Notes: generated from the letters alone by a model not told the origin. A DNA stretch of 25,552 bases from an uncultured Acetatifactor sp. (GCA_910585615.1 CAJUFO010000062.1:1-25552), one strand, 5' to 3'. Counted from the stretch's first letter, positions 8,029 through 15,312 are shown. Made by a program: numbers and translations.

Positions 8029-9849
8029 ATGGAGACTCTGGTTTTTATAGCCGCTATGGCTGTGTTCGTACTGGTCATCTTCGTGTCGGAGGGCGTGCGG
8101 ACGAAAAGGGAAGAAAAGAAATTCATTGAGACCTTGTATCATGATTACAGCAAGCTCTCCGAGAAGGAATATGCCCTGGAACGGTTCGCAAGGATGGGGA
8201 GCTTTTTCGACAGACATCAGAAGAAAGGGCAGCTGGACGACATCACATGGAACGACCTTGGGATGGACGAATTATTCAAGCGGATGAACTATACCCTCTC
8301 CGCGTCAGGGGAGGAGTATTTGTACTATACATTGCGGACTTTGAGGCAGGAGGAGGGGGAACTGGCGCACCTGGAGGAGGCCGTCCGGTTCTTCGGGGAG
8401 CATCCGGAGACAAGGGTGCGCGTGCAGCTCGCCGCGAACCGCCTGGGGCATACCGGGAAATTCTCCCTCTATGACTATCTGGACAATCTGGACCTCCTGG
8501 GGGAGCGCTCCAGCAGGAAGCATCTTCTCATGGATTTGCTGTTCCTTCCGTTGATTGGGCTGTTATGGGTGAACTTTCCCCTGGCGGTTCTGGGGATTGT
8601 GGTTCTGATTGTATACAATATCCTGACTTATTTCAGGGAAAAGGGAGAGATTGATCCCTATATCGCCAGTTTTTCCTACATCATGCGGCTGATGCGCTGC
8701 TGCGAGGAGCTGGGGAGGCTCGACCTGCCTGTGTGCCGGGAGGAGTGGGCGCGGATGAGGCAGGCCAGGAAGCGGATGCAGGGCATGGCGCGGAATTCCT
8801 ACTGGGTCATATCGCCTTTTCGGGGCAATTCCTCCGGGGATATCCTGGCGGTGGTGCTTGACTACATCCGTATGGTGTTCCATGTAGACCTGATCAAGTT
8901 CGACAGTATGCTGAACACTGTGCGGGGGCATATCGGGGATGTGGATGCCATGATTGAGACGGTGGGGTATGTGGAGACGGCCATCGCCATCTGGATTTTC
9001 CGGGAGTCCCTGGCGGAGGGAGAAACATCTGCGGCAGGGAAATCCGGGTGGGATTCGGAAGCCGGCGCGGAGGGGACTTTCGGAGAGAGCGCTTCGGAAC
9101 AGGCGGGGGGTTTTCAGGCGGAGAATGCCCCGGCGGCAGGTTTGGCCAGAACAAAAGGGTGGTGCACGCCGGATTTTTCGGCGGAAGGGGGCCTAAGCCT
9201 GGAAGAGGGCTACCACCCCATGCTCAAGGCGCCTGTGAAGAACGGAATCGCCGCCCGGAAGGGCGTGCTGCTCACCGGCTCCAATGCCTCAGGCAAGTCC
9301 ACCTTTCTGAAGATGGTGGCCCTGAACGCGATCCTGGCCCAGACGATTCATACCTGCACAGCGGACAGCTACCGCGCGCCCTTTTATCATGTATATTCCT
9401 CTATGGCGCTCCGGGACGACATGGAATCCGGGGAGAGCTATTATATCGTAGAGATAAAAGCGCTGAAACGTATCCTGGATGCCGCCATGGGGAACGTGCC
9501 AATCCTCTGCTTTGTGGACGAAGTGCTGCGGGGCACCAATACCATAGAGCGTATCGCGGCCTCTACCCAGATATTGAAGTCCCTGGGGCGCACAGGCATC
9601 CTCTGCTTTGCCGCCACTCATGACATTGAGCTCACGGAGCTCCTTCAGGGCGAGTTCGACAATTACCACTTCGAGGAGGACGTGGCGGAGGGGGACGTGG
9701 TGTTCAACTACAAGCTGAAGGAGGGGAAAGCCACCACGCGCAATGCCATCAAGCTGCTGGAGCTGATGGGGTATGACAGGGACGTCATAGAGAAGGCTTC
9801 TGCCCAGGCGGAACGCTTCGCGGCGGACGGCGTGTGGCAGGCGGTGTGA
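8029..9849 (+). CDS. Membrane-anchored MutS-like ATPase
   Basis: The C-terminal half is a MutS ATPase domain: Walker A GSNASGKS at residues 417-424, Walker B CFVDEVLRGTNT with Asp497-Glu498, then AATHDIELTELL. The N-terminus instead has a membrane segment (about residues 3-20) and two more near 168-205, and it lacks the mismatch-recognition domain of MutS1. A membrane-bound MutS-type ATPase of this layout is known as a widespread uncharacterised clostridial family; its role is not established, and I do not assign it to mismatch repair. Residues about 330-390 are an Ala/Gly/Ser/Glu-rich low-complexity insertion just before the ATPase domain. ATG 8029 was chosen because GAAGGG lies at 8011-8016 (rather long spacing) and the hydrophobic segment starts there; an in-frame start at 7972 is less likely because it lies in the hairpin region. 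Confidence 0.85.
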   Translation: METLVFIAAMAVFVLVIFVSEGVRTKREEKKFIETLYHDYSKLSEKEYALERFARMGSFFDRHQKKGQLDDITWNDLGMDELFKRMNYTLSASGEEYLYYTLRTLRQEEGELAHLEEAVRFFGEHPETRVRVQLAANRLGHTGKFSLYDYLDNLDLLGERSSRKHLLMDLLFLPLIGLLWVNFPLAVLGIVVLIVYNILTYFREKGEIDPYIASFSYIMRLMRCCEELGRLDLPVCREEWARMRQARKRMQGMARNSYWVISPFRGNSSGDILAVVLDYIRMVFHVDLIKFDSMLNTVRGHIGDVDAMIETVGYVETAIAIWIFRESLAEGETSAAGKSGWDSEAGAEGTFGESASEQAGGFQAENAPAAGLARTKGWCTPDFSAEGGLSLEEGYHPMLKAPVKNGIAARKGVLLTGSNASGKSTFLKMVALNAILAQTIHTCTADSYRAPFYHVYSSMALRDDMESGESYYIVEIKALKRILDAAMGNVPILCFVDEVLRGTNTIERIAASTQILKSLGRTGILCFAATHDIELTELLQGEFDNYHFEEDVAEGDVVFNYKLKEGKATTRNAIKLLELMGYDRDVIEKASAQAERFAADGVWQAV

Positions 9850-9887
9850 GGCTGCGGTGCCGCTGCGACGCGAATCAAGAATCCATC

Positions 9888-9917
9888 TTGACGCAGGCCT
9901 ACAATATCTGGTATACT
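9888..9917 (+). promoter_or_regulatory. Sigma-A-type promoter
   Basis: TTGACG at 9888-9893 and TATACT at 9912-9917, with an 18-base spacer, lie about 40 bases before the small membrane protein gene. Confidence 0.65.
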
Positions 9918-9957
9918 GTACTCATAAAAACACTACACAGAAAGGAAGTAATCAATC

Positions 9958-10125
9958 ATGCTGGTCAGTTTTTTGAATTCATTCATGTCTTATCTGATGG
10001 TGATGCTTGTCATCGTGGTAGTTGCAGGAGTAGCCACTGCCATCGGCATCAACATGGCGAAAAAGAAAGCTGTGAAGGAAGCGGCCGTGGCTTCCATCAA
10101 GGGCGGCAATGAAGGGCATTCATAA
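9958..10125 (+). CDS. Small single-pass membrane protein, 55 residues
   Basis: The protein begins MLVSFLNSFMSYLMVMLVIV and continues with VVAGVATAIGINMAKKKAVKEAAVAS, that is, one long membrane helix (about residues 12-33) followed by a Lys-rich cytoplasmic tail. It follows its own promoter and an AAGGAAG ribosome site about 10 bases upstream of ATG 9958. Its stop codon overlaps an ATG within the first copy of a 19-bp tandem repeat. Function unknown. The orientation (positive tail inside) follows the positive-inside rule. It is too short for many gene finders but has all gene signals. Confidence 0.75.
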   Translation: MLVSFLNSFMSYLMVMLVIVVVAGVATAIGINMAKKKAVKEAAVASIKGGNEGHS

Positions 10126-10148
10126 TGAAGAAGGGCATTCATAATGAA
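10111..10148. repeat. 19-bp perfect tandem duplication at a gene junction
   Basis: GAAGGGCATTCATAATGAA occurs at 10111-10129 and again at 10130-10148. The copy spans the end of the small membrane protein gene and the start of the HAD gene. Confidence 0.95.
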
Positions 10149-10854
10149 TAGGTTCACCACCGTCCTTTGGGATGTGGACAATACGCTCCTGGACTTCGCG
10201 TACTCCCAGAGGATTTCCCTGGCGGAGTGCTTCCGGTCTATCGGCAGGGAAATGACGGAGGAGGAGCTTGCGCTGTATGCGCGAATCAATGATGACTACT
10301 GGAAGCGCCTCGAGCGGGGGGAAGTGACCAAGGAACAGCTGCTGACGGGACGCTTTCTTTTGCTGTTCGAAAAGCTGGGCATAGAGGGCGTGGATGTGGA
10401 CGGCTTCGGGGCCAGATACCAGGAGGGGCTTGGAAGCCACTATTCCTTTCTGGACGATTCCCTGGCCATCTGCGAAAGCCTGCGGGGAAAAGTGAAGCAG
10501 TACGTCATTACCAACGGCGTCACGTCCACCCAGAGAAAGAAGCTGGAGCTGTCGGGGCTTTGGGATGTGATGGACGGCATCTTCATTTCCGAGGAAATCG
10601 GGTATCCGAAGCCCCACAGACAGTTCTTCGATTACTGCCTGGCTCATGTGGACGAGAGGGAAAAGTCCCGGATTTTGATTGTAGGGGACAGCCTGACCAG
10701 CGACATCAAGGGCGGGCTGCAGACGGGCATTCCCACATGCTGGTACCACAGAAGCGATGGCACTATGGACGAAGTGCTCGGGGCGGGCTGTAGGCCGGAT
10801 TACATGATTAGAGATTTACATATGGTATATGACATTTTGGGCCTGCCGCAGTGA
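10144..10854 (+). CDS. HAD-superfamily hydrolase, YjjG-like 5'-nucleotidase
   Basis: Predicted phosphatase of pyrimidine or other nucleoside monophosphates, resembling YjjG, which removes non-canonical nucleotides. The protein has 236 residues. HAD motif I is WDVDNT with nucleophile Asp10 and Asp12; motif II is TNG at 123-125; motif III Lys156 is in GYPKP; motif IV is GDSLTSD at 181-187. The cap domain (about 20-95) is alpha-helical. ATG 10144 follows GAAGGG at 10130-10135, a site created by the 19-bp duplication. Probably co-transcribed with the small membrane protein. YjjG assignment rests on TNGVTSTQRKKLELSGL; another nucleotide phosphatase activity is possible. Confidence 0.9.
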   Translation: MNRFTTVLWDVDNTLLDFAYSQRISLAECFRSIGREMTEEELALYARINDDYWKRLERGEVTKEQLLTGRFLLLFEKLGIEGVDVDGFGARYQEGLGSHYSFLDDSLAICESLRGKVKQYVITNGVTSTQRKKLELSGLWDVMDGIFISEEIGYPKPHRQFFDYCLAHVDEREKSRILIVGDSLTSDIKGGLQTGIPTCWYHRSDGTMDEVLGAGCRPDYMIRDLHMVYDILGLPQ

Positions 10855-10981
10855 CTGTTCGCTACGGCAGGATTTGTGTATGCGCAAGACCGCAATGGGA
10901 AGCCTGTTGCTGGCAGCGCGGCGAGCAGGGCATGCAGGGCAGGGCGTGAGAGTCGCCATGGCGGAGCGCCCTGCTTAAAGT

Positions 10982-11820
10982 GAGGAGGTGCAGAGAAGGT
11001 TCCTGAGGGAGTACGGCTATTCGGAGGAGGAGATTGGGGCGTACATTCCGGGGCCGGCGTATCTCCCTTGGTTCTTCATGCAGAATATGTCCGGATTCGG
11101 CGGCCCGCTGCCGGGGAAATGGTTCGAGCAGCGGGTGGAGCTGGCCAGAAGGATGCACGACCGGATGCAGGCTTTCGGAATCCGGCCCGTGCTGATGGGC
11201 TTCGCCGGGATGGTGCCGGGGGATTTCGGGGCAAAGCAGCCGGAGGCCTCCGTGATCGAGCAGGGGCTCTGGTGCGGATTCTCCCGTCCTGCCATGCTGC
11301 GGGTATGCGGCTCCGAGGGAAAGGACTGCTTTGGCCCGGCCGCGGATACCTTTTATGCCAAGCAGGAGGAGGTCTTCGGCCCTATCACCCATTATTACGC
11401 CGTGGATCCCTTCCACGAGGGCGGGAAGATGGGGGATATGGATCCTACCGCCGTCTACCACCGGGTCCAGCGCAAGATGCTGGAACACGACCCGCAGGCT
11501 GTCTGGCTCCTGATGCAGTGGCAGGGACAGATCACGGATGCAAAGCTCAGCGGCCTCTGCAGGCCAGAGCAGGCCCTGGTACTGGACCTCCAGGCGGACC
11601 GCAGGCCCTATCATGCAATGATGGAGCGCCATAAAGTCCCCTGGATTTGGAGCATGGTGCACAATTTCGGCGGCCGCATGGGCGTAGACGGCGATGTAGT
11701 CACTCTGGCCAGGGACATCCCCGCCGCCTGGCAGGGCAGCTCCTATATGAAGGGGATCGGCGCCGCGCCGGAGGCCTTCGACAGCGGCCCCGTCATGTAC
11801 GACCTGCTCTTCGATATGGC
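10982..11820 (+). pseudogene. GH89 alpha-N-acetylglucosaminidase remnant, truncated at both ends
   Basis: The frame encodes the central part of a NAGLU/GH89 glycosidase, which removes terminal alpha-GlcNAc from host mucin or heparan glycans. RRFLREYGYSEEEIGAYIPGPAYLPWFFMQN corresponds to the barrel region, DPFHEGG holds the likely acid/base Glu144 and APEAFD the likely nucleophile Glu262 (numbered from a GTG at 10988; both inferred by recall of human NAGLU). An in-frame TAA at 10976 and unrelated DNA upstream show that the N-terminal domain and early barrel (some 250-300 residues) are gone. At 11820/11821 the match stops in the conserved LFDMA(W), where the terminal inverted repeat begins; the remaining frame to 11926 is element sequence. 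GC-rich like the host, so it is a host gene broken by insertion. Confidence 0.85.
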
Positions 11821-11876
11821 TTGCGTACCACAATTTGATACAATGCACCCAAGCGTGAGTTTGGGTGCAAATTTTA
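11821..11876. repeat. Left terminal inverted repeat
   Basis: Begins TTGCGTACCACAATTTG. It contains a subterminal perfect hairpin, TGCACCCAA at 11844-11852 with TTGGGTGCA at 11861-11869. Confidence 0.85.
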
Positions 11877-11981
11877 ACGATAGGAATTCCAGACATTTGG
11901 TCATTTGTGAAGGAAACAGGTTTTAAAAAGCAGTTGATTTTATTTTGAAATGTGCAAATTTACAGTAATGAAAAAAGAATA

Positions 11982-12010
11982 TTGACATATTCGAAAATGT
12001 GTGATAATTT
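11982..12010 (+). promoter_or_regulatory. Promoter of the GTPase gene leader
   Basis: TTGACA at 11982-11987 is a consensus -35 box. The -10 is either GATAAT at 12003-12008 (15-base spacer) or TAATTT at 12005-12010 (17-base spacer). The start would be near 12015, leaving a leader of about 255 bases. Confidence 0.65.
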
Positions 12011-12131
12011 AATGCATAGAAGCTGACCGACAAGATGCACTCCATTGGGGTGATGAGTTGATAATCAGTGTTGAACATGGATTCATGCGAATAGCGCAGT
12101 ATGATGTATCAGCGAACGGAAGTGGGATTTG

Positions 12132-12154
12132 CTGTGCATACGCACAGTTTTTTT
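12132..12154 (+). terminator. First leader terminator
   Basis: CTGTGC at 12132-12137 and GCACAG at 12142-12147 pair around ATAC, followed by seven T. Confidence 0.8.
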
Positions 12155-12158
12155 ATAT

Positions 12159-12206
12159 CCTCTTGTCGGATAGTTTCTGAAACTAGAAAGACAAGGGGGT
12201 TTTTTT
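12159..12206 (+). terminator. Second leader terminator
   Basis: CCTCTTGTC at 12159-12167 pairs with GACAAGGGG at 12190-12198 (one wobble); TAGTTT at 12171-12176 pairs with AAACTA at 12180-12185 inside; seven T follow at 12200-12206. The 5' arm can instead pair with 12027-12035. Confidence 0.8.
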
Positions 12207-12271
12207 ATGGATGGATGACTGCGAATTGGAATTATAAATTAAAGTTAATCAAAGTAAAGAGAGGAAAAACT

Positions 12272-14413
12272 ATGAAGTATAGTAAAATTAAGAATAACAA
12301 AATCACAGCAATTTCTGCGTTAAAGCGTGGAAACTCGGCACCACAGTTAGTTGTGGTGGCACCTTCGGGCTCGGGAAAGAGTACACTAATCTATCTCCTG
12401 TTAAATCACAGGCTGATTCCATTTATGAAAATTGGAATAGGAGAAAAAAGCCAGACTACCATCATCCCCTGCGAGTTCATTTTTGACGAGCGTATCGAAG
12501 ATGAGGGCAGCTTTGCTATCAAAATTGTAAAGAAAGACTATGCCTCCAAGAAGGTACATATGACAGTTTTGTCTATTCTCATGGATTTATTCGGCAAGAA
12601 CGACTGTGATACCGAGGAAACGATGGACGCATTTGATGATAAGTTCGAGCAGATAATTGAGCCAGAGGGGGCTATGTACCATCTTGGCCAGATTAAGGAC
12701 GAGTTGTCTATGGAAGAATTGAAAGAATCCCTTGTGCCGATTTTAGACTATATGGTGGATAATGATTTCAGAACAAAGGTGAGAAAACGGCGTGATGAGC
12801 TGAAGAGCAAGAAAGTGAAACTTGTCGAAGTCCGGGAACTTATTTTTGAAGAGATGTTCGAGGAGATGTCGGAAGAGATAAAGGGGGGCTATATCAGATG
12901 GCTTGATAACATTGGACTTGTCATCGAAGGGCGTCTGTGTGATTCCATAGGGGATGAGCTTTTTTCTGAAAACATGATACAGTATTCCCTGGACGGTGGA
13001 GATGACGGTAAGAAGATACTGTCCGTGTTATTTGACCCAAATGCACCATACAGCCTGCTAATCGACCATATTTCGGTAGCAAGTCGACCAAGGGGAGAAC
13101 TGATAGAGATGGCGCAGGAGAAGCACAAAGGCTTACCGTTTAGATTCTGCATCCGGGATACAATGGGAATGACGCAGAAAGGGATAGAGGCTAAGGATGT
13201 AAGTGATGCACTCGAAATCGCATTGAATTGCAAGGTGGATACGATTCTTTTCCTTATGAGCCTAGAGGAAAGGGATGATACACTGACCGAGTGTTGTAAG
13301 GTATTGAGGGAGAAAAGAGAAGAACTTAAGAAAAAGAGCAATCTGGACACCACAGTTTATCTACTGTTCACAAAGGCTGACCGTATTGTGGAGAATCTTA
13401 TTAATAAGAAGAACGAGGGAGGTCTGTATATCGACCAAACGACTTATGATAATAACATCAATGCCGTTATCGAGGATATAAAGGCTATGATGGACAAATA
13501 TTCTGATATGATACCAAAGGAAGAGGTTGGCTGGCTCTCAATGAGGTATCTCAAAGACAGCTACATTTTAAAATCCCTTACGGATGAATCACTTAGACGC
13601 AATTTTGAGCCAGAGGGACTTTTTGAGAAGATTGTGGATTTCTCTATGAAGACGCTTAAGAGTACGCTTCCGAAAGGGGTAACGGATCCGCTATTTGTTA
13701 CAGCTTTGGAGCCTGATATGCCAGCGGTTCAAGTTTCGGTGGATTCTATGAAAATTAGCGCAATAATTGATGAAATGCAGTATGCGCTCAGTGAGGATGT
13801 CAGCACAGTCAATGGTTATGTCATTACAGATAAGACACCTCGTCTGCATGGCCGCAGCGTTTATTGCTATTGGAATAATCTCATGGTTGGGTTGGGACAT
13901 ACAACGAGGGCATCTGTGTATGGAAATTTTTCAATCAATATGAAAGGGTTGCTTAAACGGATGCTTACAGCTTACATTGAGTCTTTCAAAACGCTGCATG
14001 ATAATTGCGCAGTGACGTTTACGGCGGATAACCTTTCTGATGACGAACTGCTGAAAGCGGTGGAGTCTTTAACGAAAAACGATAACATTGAGGCTGGGAT
14101 GAATCCTGCATTGGGTGACAGAAATATCGCTCTCCAACGACTCTATGAGTTCTATGTGAACTATTTTATGGACCCGGCTAGGTTTGCGCTGGTGGTAGAA
14201 CGCGTTGCTTATGATATGTCTTATGGTAATCCTGAGTTGAAGCAGAAACTGACCGCTATCTACAATGGAACGCTGGGATATGATGGGGCAATGAGAAAGC
14301 TGCAATATTCATTCCAGGACTTCTTTGGAAGCGAGGACTTTCGGAGGATTTTGATTGAGGAATTGGACAGTGTGATGACGGATATGGTAAACAAGGCGTT
14401 TATCGTAATTTAA
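12272..14413 (+). CDS. Large GTPase-like P-loop protein of unrecognised family
   Basis: The protein has 713 residues from ATG 12272, which follows AGAGAGG at about 12258-12264. Residues 30-38 APSGSGKST form a P-loop with Ala in place of the first Gly. DTMG at 296-299 resembles the G3 switch and TKAD at 367-370 the G4 guanine-specificity motif, so GTP is the likely ligand. G1 and G3 are about 260 residues apart, far more than in a simple GTPase; the insert (about 100-290) is charged and helical (KRRDELKSKKVKLVEV). Residues about 400-713 show no motif known to me. No membrane segment or signal is seen. A dynamin-like or defence-type GTPase is a guess from architecture only. The frame stays open upstream to 12101, giving a possible 57-residue extension without a good ribosome site. 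It is the only large gene within the inverted repeats. Confidence 0.8.
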   Translation: MKYSKIKNNKITAISALKRGNSAPQLVVVAPSGSGKSTLIYLLLNHRLIPFMKIGIGEKSQTTIIPCEFIFDERIEDEGSFAIKIVKKDYASKKVHMTVLSILMDLFGKNDCDTEETMDAFDDKFEQIIEPEGAMYHLGQIKDELSMEELKESLVPILDYMVDNDFRTKVRKRRDELKSKKVKLVEVRELIFEEMFEEMSEEIKGGYIRWLDNIGLVIEGRLCDSIGDELFSENMIQYSLDGGDDGKKILSVLFDPNAPYSLLIDHISVASRPRGELIEMAQEKHKGLPFRFCIRDTMGMTQKGIEAKDVSDALEIALNCKVDTILFLMSLEERDDTLTECCKVLREKREELKKKSNLDTTVYLLFTKADRIVENLINKKNEGGLYIDQTTYDNNINAVIEDIKAMMDKYSDMIPKEEVGWLSMRYLKDSYILKSLTDESLRRNFEPEGLFEKIVDFSMKTLKSTLPKGVTDPLFVTALEPDMPAVQVSVDSMKISAIIDEMQYALSEDVSTVNGYVITDKTPRLHGRSVYCYWNNLMVGLGHTTRASVYGNFSINMKGLLKRMLTAYIESFKTLHDNCAVTFTADNLSDDELLKAVESLTKNDNIEAGMNPALGDRNIALQRLYEFYVNYFMDPARFALVVERVAYDMSYGNPELKQKLTAIYNGTLGYDGAMRKLQYSFQDFFGSEDFRRILIEELDSVMTDMVNKAFIVI

Positions 14414-14424
14414 GGAGGACCACT

Positions 14425-14460
14425 ATGAACGCAGCTATGGCTGTAATTCGTGCTGCTTAA
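14425..14460 (+). CDS. Eleven-residue reading frame behind a strong ribosome site
   Basis: MNAAMAVIRAA starts at ATG 14425, preceded by AAGGAGG at about 14412-14418, eleven bases after the GTPase stop. It is either a genuine micropeptide or the 5' stump of a second gene lost by deletion. No downstream frame continues it. Confidence 0.3.
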   Translation: MNAAMAVIRAA

Positions 14461-14547
14461 AAATATTGGCACAAATAGAGACTTGAAAGTTCATGGAGAA
14501 AAACCGAATATGAGCGTCAGATAGATTGATATCTGGTAAGATCAATG

Positions 14548-14590
14548 GAGGCAGTGAGATTTCCAAAATGAAATCTTGCTACCTCTTTTT
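14548..14590 (+). terminator. Terminator of the GTPase operon
   Basis: GAGGCAGTGAGATTTC at 14548-14563 pairs with GAAATCTTGCTACCTC at 14570-14585 (one mismatch, two wobbles) around CAAAAT, followed by TTTTT. Confidence 0.8.
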
Positions 14591-14720
14591 GGCACTATTT
14601 GGGTCGTTTTGCTTTATTTCCTTAAAGATGTTCACAAGAGTATTCGAAAAGTTTACGAGTGTTTCTGGGTTCCTTTGACTCTGTGGACAATTTACTGATC
14701 AATATTCAAAACCCCTATCA

Positions 14721-14776
14721 TAAAAAATGTACCCCAACTCAGCCTTGAGTGTATTGCACCAAATTGTGGTACGCAA
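14721..14776. repeat. Right terminal inverted repeat
   Basis: Ends in CAAATTGTGGTACGCAA, the exact reverse complement of the outermost 17 bases of the left repeat; 46 of 56 positions match in total. Confidence 0.85.
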
Positions 14777-15034
14777 TGCTATCGTTTTTATATTTACGGA
14801 AATCGCCCGAAAATCAAGACACCAGACCATCTTGAAACAATCCACAAATGGGCTATTTATTTCCCGCTAGCCCCTTTTTTCTTACCCTTCAATTATTCTC
14901 TTGAAAGAACTGATGGACGATATGTCTAAAATGAACTTGTTAGAAAATCGGAATCTCACAATTTCCAATCAGCAAAATACTCTGTGGTTGGTGGCTATGC
15001 AGTAAACATCGCAACAACGAAATTGATACAATGG

Positions 15035-15100
15035 AAAACCGCAGAAATGCGTGGAAATAAGCCTTTCCACGGATTCTGCGGTTTTATTTTTTGGTTTTTT
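15035..15100 (+). terminator. Long two-tier hairpin terminator with no gene before it
   Basis: AAAACCGCAGAA at 15035-15046 pairs with TTCTGCGGTTTT at 15074-15085, and CGTGGAAA at 15050-15057 pairs with TTTCCACG at 15064-15071 around TAAGCC. A T-rich tract runs to 15100. Confidence 0.8.
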
Positions 15101-15151
15101 GAGCCTTTTTTCTATTGCGGGAGCAGCTCCGTTTTTGGATTTTGCACCACT

Positions 15152-15177
15152 TTTTAACGATAGCAGGAATCGTTAAA
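15152..15177. repeat. Palindrome sharing a 12-bp motif with the left end of the GTPase element
   Basis: TTTTAACGAT at 15152-15161 pairs with ATCGTTAAAA at 15168-15177. The 12-mer TTTTAACGATAG also occurs at 11872-11883, and its core AACGATAGCA occurs inverted at 14777-14786, next to the right inverted repeat. Confidence 0.65.
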
Positions 15178-15312
15178 AGGTATGAGTAGAGCATGGATAA
15201 AGCTTTGTGTTGGAAGTAGTTGCCGGGGATGCCGCTTATCTTCCAGATAGAGGAGTGGGGTAGAAAGGATCATTTTGGAGAAGCAGATAGCATAAAGGTG
15301 AAAGCTAAGTAC

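Larger units (their letters stand above)
12015..12207 (+). promoter_or_regulatory. Structured leader RNA with two terminators and an alternative antiterminator pairing
   Basis: CCGACAAGA at 12027-12035 is exactly complementary to TCTTGTCGG at 12161-12169, which overlaps the 5' arm of the second terminator (12159-12167). The two pairings exclude each other, the hallmark of a transcription attenuator or riboswitch. A CACTCC/GGGGTG hairpin lies at 12038-12052 or nearby. The leader matches no riboswitch class I can recognise, and no good leader-peptide ribosome site is visible. The signal it senses is unknown. Confidence 0.6.
11821..14776. mobile_element. 2.96-kb element with 56-bp terminal inverted repeats, one GTPase gene, no transposase
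   Basis: The first 56 bases match the reverse complement of the last 56 at 46 positions, with the outermost 17 identical. The left end begins exactly where the GH89 gene breaks off. Inside are a promoter, an attenuator-like leader, one large GTPase-like gene, a short reading frame and a terminator, all rightward, and AT-rich unlike the host. No recombinase gene is present, so it is probably moved in trans or is a decayed composite. No clear target-site duplication was seen (flanks GATATGGC and TGCTATCG). Confidence 0.75.
14591..15312. other. Gene-poor junction DNA between the GTPase element and the tetR operon
   Basis: No convincing gene lies here. Contents are the right inverted repeat, a strong hairpin terminator at 15035-15100, a copy of TTGATACAATG at 15023-15033 also found in the left inverted repeat (11835-11845), and a palindrome at 15152-15177. 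A minus-strand frame reading NPETLVNFSNTLVNIFKEI (about 14660-14600) has no start and is probably a decayed gene piece. The stretch looks like several overlapping insertion remnants. Confidence 0.6.

Noticed and set aside
11821..11926. Last 35 codons of the GH89 frame as true protein
   Set aside because: These codons lie in the terminal inverted repeat and beyond, so they are element sequence, not the C-terminus of the glycosidase.
12035..12061. Eight-codon leader peptide (MHSIGVMS) in the GTPase leader
   Set aside because: No ribosome site precedes it and it overlaps the antiterminator segment; kept only as a thought, not a feature.
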